Assembly (NCBI GenBank): GCA_964386325.1
Contig: CAYLQY010000006.1
Span: 80,369-144,368 of the forward strand
Direction of reading: 5' to 3'
Source: Anaerorhabdus sp964386325
GTDB lineage: Bacteria; Bacillota_I; Bacilli_A; Erysipelotrichales; Erysipelotrichaceae
Length of the DNA: 64,000 nt
Shown here: positions 60,334 to 64,000 of the stretch, piece after piece
Position numbering within the stretch: the stretch's first letter is position 1
Layout of the letters: the number at the start of each line of letters is the position of its first letter
Translations under genes and position numbers: made by a program
Notes under the pieces: model-generated
Databases searched by the model: none
Told to the model about the DNA's origin: nothing
The model's input: the letters and a program-made list of their open reading frames with translations, nothing else

Positions 60334-60953
60334 TATATATTCCTCTCTACGATAGGTTTTAGTGCTTTTGCTAATACTGTGACAATTATAGCTGCAACTA
60401 TCATTTCGGCAATACCATTTGTTGTGATAACAATCATTAATAAGTTAGTAAGTTGTGACAGATCAACACCTTTTGCAGCAGCGTAAGGCTGGCCAAAAAA
60501 TAAAGCAATCGAACCTAATACTAAACAGGTGTGAATCATTGAATTTACAAGTGCAGTTGTTGCAAATGCAAATGTTGGTTTCCATTTAAAGCGAAATAAA
60601 AACTGATACAACCATCCGCTAAAGAATCCAAGAAAGATTCTAGGTACAAAGACTACGATTAAACTTGCAAAGTTACCACTTGTTCCACCAATTGTTACAA
60701 AAGGTGAAAAAACAAATGATGTAAGAGTAGGTTGGAATGTATTAATCATTAGACTTAATAGTCCAAATACAAAACCAACGATACTGCCATACTTTGGTCC
60801 AAGTAAAATACCTGCAAGAATTACAGGAATGTGTAGCGTTGTTGCGCGAACGACACCAAGCGGAATAAATCCAAGGGGTGTAAGCATCAGTACAATTTCA
60901 ATTGCGATAAAAAAAGCTAAATACGTAAATAATTTCAATTGTTTCGATTTCAT
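60333..60953 (-). CDS. panT: ECF transporter substrate-binding subunit, probable pantothenate PanT
   Basis: The 206-residue protein has six membrane helices and the PanT motif TPLGFIPLGVVRATTLHIPV, with GPKYGSIVGFVFGLLS. S-components of this type pair with shared EcfAA'T modules (not in the window) to import vitamins. Location at the head of the coaBC-coaX operon strongly supports pantothenate as substrate, giving uptake plus the first three CoA steps in one transcript. AGGAGG precedes the ATG. Confidence 0.9.
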   Translation of the reverse strand: MKSKQLKLFTYLAFFIAIEIVLMLTPLGFIPLGVVRATTLHIPVILAGILLGPKYGSIVGFVFGLLSLMINTFQPTLTSFVFSPFVTIGGTSGNFASLIVVFVPRIFLGFFSGWLYQFLFRFKWKPTFAFATTALVNSMIHTCLVLGSIALFFGQPYAAAKGVDLSQLTNLLMIVITTNGIAEMIVAAIIVTVLAKALKPIVERNI

Positions 60954-61075
60954 AATTTCCTCCTGTCGCTTCCTTAATGGAATGCAATGAATGATAAAAT
61001 CACAATTTTGCCTATTGTTGAATAAAAGTCAATTCGATCTCTTTTCATAAGCATAAATATTATAGCGCTTATTTT

Positions 61076-61104
61076 TTGAATTGTCAGTAGCTTTGAATTA
61101 TAAT
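61076..61104 (+). promoter_or_regulatory. promoter of the YfcE-type gene
   Basis: TTGAAT (61076-61081), a 17-bp spacer, and perfect TATAAT (61099-61104), 20 bases before the ATG at 61124 and followed by AGGAGG. Confidence 0.65.
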
Positions 61105-61123
61105 AATCATACAGGAGGTATTT

Positions 61124-61666
61124 ATGAAATATTTAGTAGTTTCAGATATTCATGGTTCTAAACCAGCTGCTGAAAAAGTTGTTGAATTAATGAGTGATAA
61201 TCAGTTTGAGGCTTGTTTATGCTTGGGTGATATTTTGTATCATGGTCCTCGTAATCCTTTGCCAATAGGGCATGAACCTAAAGTAGTTGCTGAATTAATG
61301 AATGAAAAGAATAAGAAAATTATTGCAGTACGCGGTAATTGTGATAGTGAAGTTGATCAAATGGTATTAAAATTTCCAATGATGTCAAATGAAAATCAAT
61401 TGATGTTAGGCAATCGTAGATTGTTTATGACACATGGTCATTTGAATATGATTGATGATTTATCGTTTTTGAATCAAGGTGATTTGTTCTTGTTTGGCCA
61501 TACACATATTCCGATGGCAAGTTTTGATAATCAGCTTTATTTGTTGAATCCAGGGTCAATGTCATTACCTAAAGAAAATTATCCTAGAAGTTATGGGATA
61601 TTAGATGAGGCAGGATTTAAAGTATTTTCATTTGATGGTGATATTATCAAAGAAATAAGTTTCTAA
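61124..61666 (+). CDS. YfcE/MJ0936-type metallophosphodiesterase
   Basis: The 180-residue protein has the metal ligands of the YfcE family: SDIHGS, LGDILYHGPRN, RGNCDSEVD, MTHGH and FGHTHIP. Such enzymes hydrolyse phosphodiesters with Mn2+; the natural substrate is unknown. AGGAGG precedes the ATG. It converges with alr across a shared terminator. Confidence 0.93.
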   Translation: MKYLVVSDIHGSKPAAEKVVELMSDNQFEACLCLGDILYHGPRNPLPIGHEPKVVAELMNEKNKKIIAVRGNCDSEVDQMVLKFPMMSNENQLMLGNRRLFMTHGHLNMIDDLSFLNQGDLFLFGHTHIPMASFDNQLYLLNPGSMSLPKENYPRSYGILDEAGFKVFSFDGDIIKEISF

Positions 61667-61695
61667 AAAAGTGCTACACATTGTAGCACTTTTGT
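61667..61695. terminator. bidirectional terminator between yfcE-like gene and alr
   Basis: AAAGTGCTACA and TGTAGCACTTT form an 11-bp perfect stem with A and T tracts on either side. The alr stop codon lies inside it. Confidence 0.85.
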
Positions 61696-62798
61696 ATTTT
61701 AGAACGTTCTAAGCGAGCGTTTACTTCATTTAAAATCTCTCCGTTTTCAATATAAACACGAGTAAGTCTTTCGCTAAGATTGGTAATTATTTCATACGGT
61801 ATTGTTTCTAAGTCGTGGGCAACTTCTTGTACAGGCATATGTGAACCAAATAATTCAACATGTGTTCCAATAGGTTTAAATGTTTTTAGCTGAATCATAC
61901 ATTGATCCATACAAACTCTTCCAACAATTGGTGCAAAATCACCATCTACATAGACGTTTCGACCTTGATTTTTTCTTAGCCATCCATCAGCATAGCCAAT
62001 AGGTAAGGTAGCTATTATTTCTTTTGAGGCTGTGGTATAGGTAGCGCCATAACTTATTGTTTCACCTGCATCAACCTCTTTAATACACGCAATTGTAGAA
62101 TACAAAGAAAATACTGGTTTCAAATCATTTAAATAAGAACTTATGCCATACATAGATATTCCAAGTCGTCCATAATTTGTAAGGTCATCTTGAAAAGATA
62201 CTAAGGCATCAGAATTATCACAATGAATATATTTGAACTCATGTGGTATAGCCAAAACAATATCTCTGAATTTCTCATATTGGTTTTTGGTCATTTCTTG
62301 ATTTGCAATATCAGAGCATGCAAAGTGCGTGAATATACCACTAGCTTCGATATTATATTGCTTACATAAATCAACCGCTTCTAGGCATTCTCCAAGCGTT
62401 TTCATGCCAATGCGATTCATACCTGTATCAACCTTTAAATGAAGCTCTAAACCGCTTGTATCTTCTTTACAGACGTCTTTAAGCCAATCAAGTGATACAA
62501 CTGTACATGAGATCTTATTTTCTATACATACTTTTATATCAGTTGGATTTACATAACCAAGGATAAGAATTTTTTCATGACATCCTTCATTTCTTAAAAC
62601 AATTGCTTCATCTAAACTTGATACTGCGAAAAAATTGATGCCACAAGCAAGAGCAGTTTGGATGATATGGTAATCACCACTACCATATCCATTCGCTTTT
62701 ATAACACAAATCAAATCTTTATTTGATTTTTCCTTTATTTTATTAAAGTTGAACTTAAGCGCATCAAGATTAATTTCAACCCAACTCTCTCTATACAT
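61674..62798 (-). CDS. alr: alanine racemase
   Basis: The 374-residue PLP enzyme has the cofactor lysine K34 in CVIKANGYGSG, HLKVDTGMNRIG, the catalytic tyrosine region ISYGATYT near 254 and VGRVCMDQCMI. It supplies D-alanine for peptidoglycan. AAAGGGAG precedes the ATG; a small membrane-protein gene lies 24 bases upstream in the same direction. Confidence 0.96.
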   Translation of the reverse strand: MYRESWVEINLDALKFNFNKIKEKSNKDLICVIKANGYGSGDYHIIQTALACGINFFAVSSLDEAIVLRNEGCHEKILILGYVNPTDIKVCIENKISCTVVSLDWLKDVCKEDTSGLELHLKVDTGMNRIGMKTLGECLEAVDLCKQYNIEASGIFTHFACSDIANQEMTKNQYEKFRDIVLAIPHEFKYIHCDNSDALVSFQDDLTNYGRLGISMYGISSYLNDLKPVFSLYSTIACIKEVDAGETISYGATYTTASKEIIATLPIGYADGWLRKNQGRNVYVDGDFAPIVGRVCMDQCMIQLKTFKPIGTHVELFGSHMPVQEVAHDLETIPYEIITNLSERLTRVYIENGEILNEVNARLERSKIQKCYNV

Positions 62799-62821
62799 TT
62801 TATATCTCCCTTTTATACGAT

Positions 62822-63250
62822 TTATACAATTCTAGAACTAATATATGCTGCATAAACTCCTCCTACACGGAAAAGTAAGGCAAGCAATGAATTAATATTA
62901 ACACTTAATAAACGAGATAGCACGAATTGAAAAACCATACCAAAATATTCTAAATTTAAGAAGATATTGAATCCACCAAGAGCAATCATATCTGCAAGTA
63001 GGAAACAAACGACTGCACAAATTGCACCAAGGATTGAAAATTTAACTTGAACTCCACGACCATAAGTACGTATTGCCCAACCAATTCCATAACCAATTAA
63101 TAAGAATACTACTGAAAATTCGAAATGTAACATATCAGCAAGTATACCGTAGCCTAGTCCTAAAACAATAGTTGCTACTATACCTGCGATTACAGCTTTT
63201 TGAAATCTTTGATTTCTTGATAATGCTTCTGTATTAAAAACTTTAAACAT
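62822..63250 (-). CDS. unrecognised four-helix membrane protein, 142 aa
   Basis: The protein has an N-terminal amphipathic segment (ALSRNQRFQKA) and four membrane helices (IVLGLGYGILADM, VVFLLIGYGIGWAI, AICAVVCFLLADMI, LLALLFRVGGVYAAYI) with a basic loop between helices 2 and 3. AGAGGA precedes the ATG. It sits directly upstream of alr, probably in one transcript; no function is recognisable. Confidence 0.75.
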   Translation of the reverse strand: MFKVFNTEALSRNQRFQKAVIAGIVATIVLGLGYGILADMLHFEFSVVFLLIGYGIGWAIRTYGRGVQVKFSILGAICAVVCFLLADMIALGGFNIFLNLEYFGMVFQFVLSRLLSVNINSLLALLFRVGGVYAAYISSRIV

Positions 63251-63352
63251 AAAATTTTCCTCTCTTTTTATTGAAATAATAACTAAAAAATAGCATTACT
63301 TCATTCAACAGTCAAAGTATAACAAAAAATTAAAAAAATTTCCATTAATGTG

Positions 63353-63381
63353 TTGACGGGTATAAAATCCTATGGTATATT
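63353..63381 (+). promoter_or_regulatory. promoter of the right-hand tRNA cluster
   Basis: TTGACG (63353-63358), a 17-bp spacer and TATATT (63376-63381), 23 bases before tRNA-Val. Confidence 0.7.
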
Positions 63382-63404
63382 AAGTAAGCACTAAAAATTG
63401 TTCT

Positions 63405-63480
63405 GGAGGTTTAGCTCAGTTGGGAGAGCATCTGCCTTACAAGCAGAGGGTCGGCGGTTCGAGCCCGTCAACCTCCACCA
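63405..63480 (+). tRNA. tRNA-Val (TAC)
   Basis: The acceptor stem GGAGGTT/AACCTCC and anticodon stem TCTGC/GCAGA with loop CTTACAA (anticodon TAC) are complete; CCA is encoded. First gene of a tRNA cluster. Confidence 0.97.
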
Positions 63481-63541
63481 TTTTTTATGAAAAAAACAAG
63501 TTTGAATAGAGGAAAAAAGTAACCGCTCCTCAACAACTAAT

Positions 63542-63617
63542 GCCGACTTAGCTCAATTGGCAGAGCAATTGATTTGTAATCAATAGGTTGTAGGTTCGAT
63601 TCCTATAGTCGGCACCA
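63542..63617 (+). tRNA. tRNA-Thr (TGT)
   Basis: The acceptor stem GCCGACT/AGTCGGC and anticodon stem ATTGA/TCAAT with loop TTTGTAA (anticodon TGT) are complete; CCA is encoded. Confidence 0.97.
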
Positions 63618-63630
63618 TTTATTTGGACTT

Positions 63631-63715
63631 GGAGAGGTAGCGAAGTGGCTAAACGCGGTTGACTGTAACTCAATTCTCTTAGAGTTCGGCAGTTCGAATC
63701 TGCCCCTCTCCACCA
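63631..63715 (+). tRNA. tRNA-Tyr (GTA)
   Basis: An 85-nt class II tRNA: acceptor GGAGAGG/CCTCTCC, anticodon loop CTGTAAC (anticodon GTA), long variable arm (TCTCTTAGAG) and encoded CCA. Confidence 0.96.
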
Positions 63716-63770
63716 TTTTCTACTCATGACTTACATTGGGCAGAAAAATAAACGGTATGCAGCATTAAAT

Positions 63771-63846
63771 TGGGGCATAGCCAAGCGGTAAGGCATCAGA
63801 CTTTGACTCTGACATTCCCCTGGTTCGATCCCAGGTGCCCCAGCCA
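63771..63846 (+). tRNA. tRNA-Gln (TTG)
   Basis: The acceptor stem TGGGGCA/TGCCCCA and anticodon stem TCAGA/TCTGA with loop CTTTGAC (anticodon TTG) are complete; discriminator G and CCA are encoded. Confidence 0.96.
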
Positions 63847-63862
63847 ATTATTTATTATACTT

Positions 63863-63938
63863 GTCCCGGTAGCTCAGGCGGTAGAGCAACTGACTTTTAA
63901 TCAGTGGGTCGGAGGTTCGATTCCTCTCCGGGACACCA
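63863..63938 (+). tRNA. tRNA-Lys (TTT)
   Basis: The acceptor stem GTCCCGG/CCGGGAC and anticodon stem ACTGA/TCAGT with loop CTTTTAA (anticodon TTT) are complete; CCA is encoded. Its body resembles the tRNA-Lys(CTT) at 7144, but the 3' segment differs from the island attachment core. Confidence 0.97.
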
Positions 63939-63953
63939 TTCTTTAATTAACAT

Positions 63954-64000
63954 GCGGATGTAGTTCAATGGTAGAACTTCAGCCTTCCAAGCTGACTACG
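63954..64000 (+). tRNA. tRNA-Gly (TCC), cut by the window edge
   Basis: The 5' acceptor strand GCGGATG, D-arm AGTTCAATGGTAGAACT and anticodon loop CTTCCAA (anticodon TCC) are present; the T-arm and acceptor 3' strand lie beyond 64000. Confidence 0.9.

Noticed and set aside
54840..60486. Plus-strand ORFs across the macB, adaptor, coaX, coaBC and panT genes
   Set aside because: They are shadows of well-identified minus-strand genes.
63863..63938. tRNA-Lys(TTT) as a second attachment site for the island
   Set aside because: Its 3' segment (TTCGATTCCTCTCCGGGA) differs from the 18-bp core repeated at 7197 and 13515.
1..64000. CRISPR array, rRNA genes, riboswitches or an origin
   Set aside because: No regularly spaced direct repeats, no rRNA sequence and no recognisable riboswitch consensus were seen. 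Leader hairpins found are explained as terminators or intercistronic structures.

Overview
The window is AT-rich, low-GC Bacillota DNA: UGG-coded Trp, TTGACA/TATAAT promoters, AGGAGG ribosome sites, CcdA, ECF and PTS transporters, a type III pantothenate kinase, and a GH112 phosphorylase. Gene content (mucin-sugar use, BrnQ, MsrAB, small compact genome style) suggests a gut-associated Erysipelotrichales-like bacterium; this placement is inference. The genetic code is standard. Almost every line below is read from sequence; no database search was possible.

Region 1 (1-7270): end of a ferredoxin gene, a membrane-anchored lytic transglycosylase with an apparently leaderless start, rpiB, a MATE exporter, then a four-gene operon (heterodimeric CydDC-type ABC exporter, YgbA-like cysteine-rich protein, DUF454/YbaN-like membrane protein) behind two copies of GTTAG-N6-CTAAC that look like DtxR/MntR-class metal-repressor operators. 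Three tRNAs (Asn, Glu, Lys-CTT) follow.

Region 2 (7197-13532): a decayed integrative island in the 3' end of tRNA-Lys. It is bounded by an 18-bp direct repeat and carries a broken tyrosine integrase, remnants of phage-type genes (ImmA/IrrE-like protease, a small basic ORF, a phage regulator-like ORF) and a cargo of unrecognised small, mostly membrane-anchored proteins. From 13533 to 15738 lies further accessory DNA (lipoproteins, a small HTH-like protein) ending in a terminator that resembles the one downstream of tRNA-Lys.

Region 3 (15.9-29.1 kb): an extracytoplasmic methionine-sulfoxide repair system (CcdA, Met-rich thioredoxin-like lipoprotein, MsrAB lipoprotein) joined to a YesMN two-component system; BrnQ; an OmpR-type two-component system with a downstream set of unrecognised membrane proteins sharing an 11-bp direct-repeat operator; and a CACHE-(degenerate GGDEF)-EAL phosphodiesterase.

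Region 4 (29.2-48.8 kb): carbohydrate uptake. A GntR-controlled RbsABC-type importer with NanE and an ROK kinase (no NanA, so ManNAc is a plausible substrate); a metallophosphoesterase; a GntR-controlled ascorbate-type PTS with a UPF0309 SIS protein; a HAD phosphatase; and an AraC-controlled ABC importer with a 57-residue membrane peptide and a GH112 galacto/lacto-N-biose phosphorylase, followed by a sugar nucleotidyltransferase. These fit foraging on host mucin or milk glycans.

Region 5 (48.8-64 kb): housekeeping and envelope genes: Maf, tRNA-Thr, a WYL regulator with an isochorismatase-like hydrolase, a DAK2-DegV fusion, a DUF1295 protein, a MacAB-like exporter, panT-coaBC-coaX, a YfcE-type phosphodiesterase, alanine racemase, and a tRNA cluster (Val, Thr, Tyr, Gln, Lys, Gly) running off the right edge.
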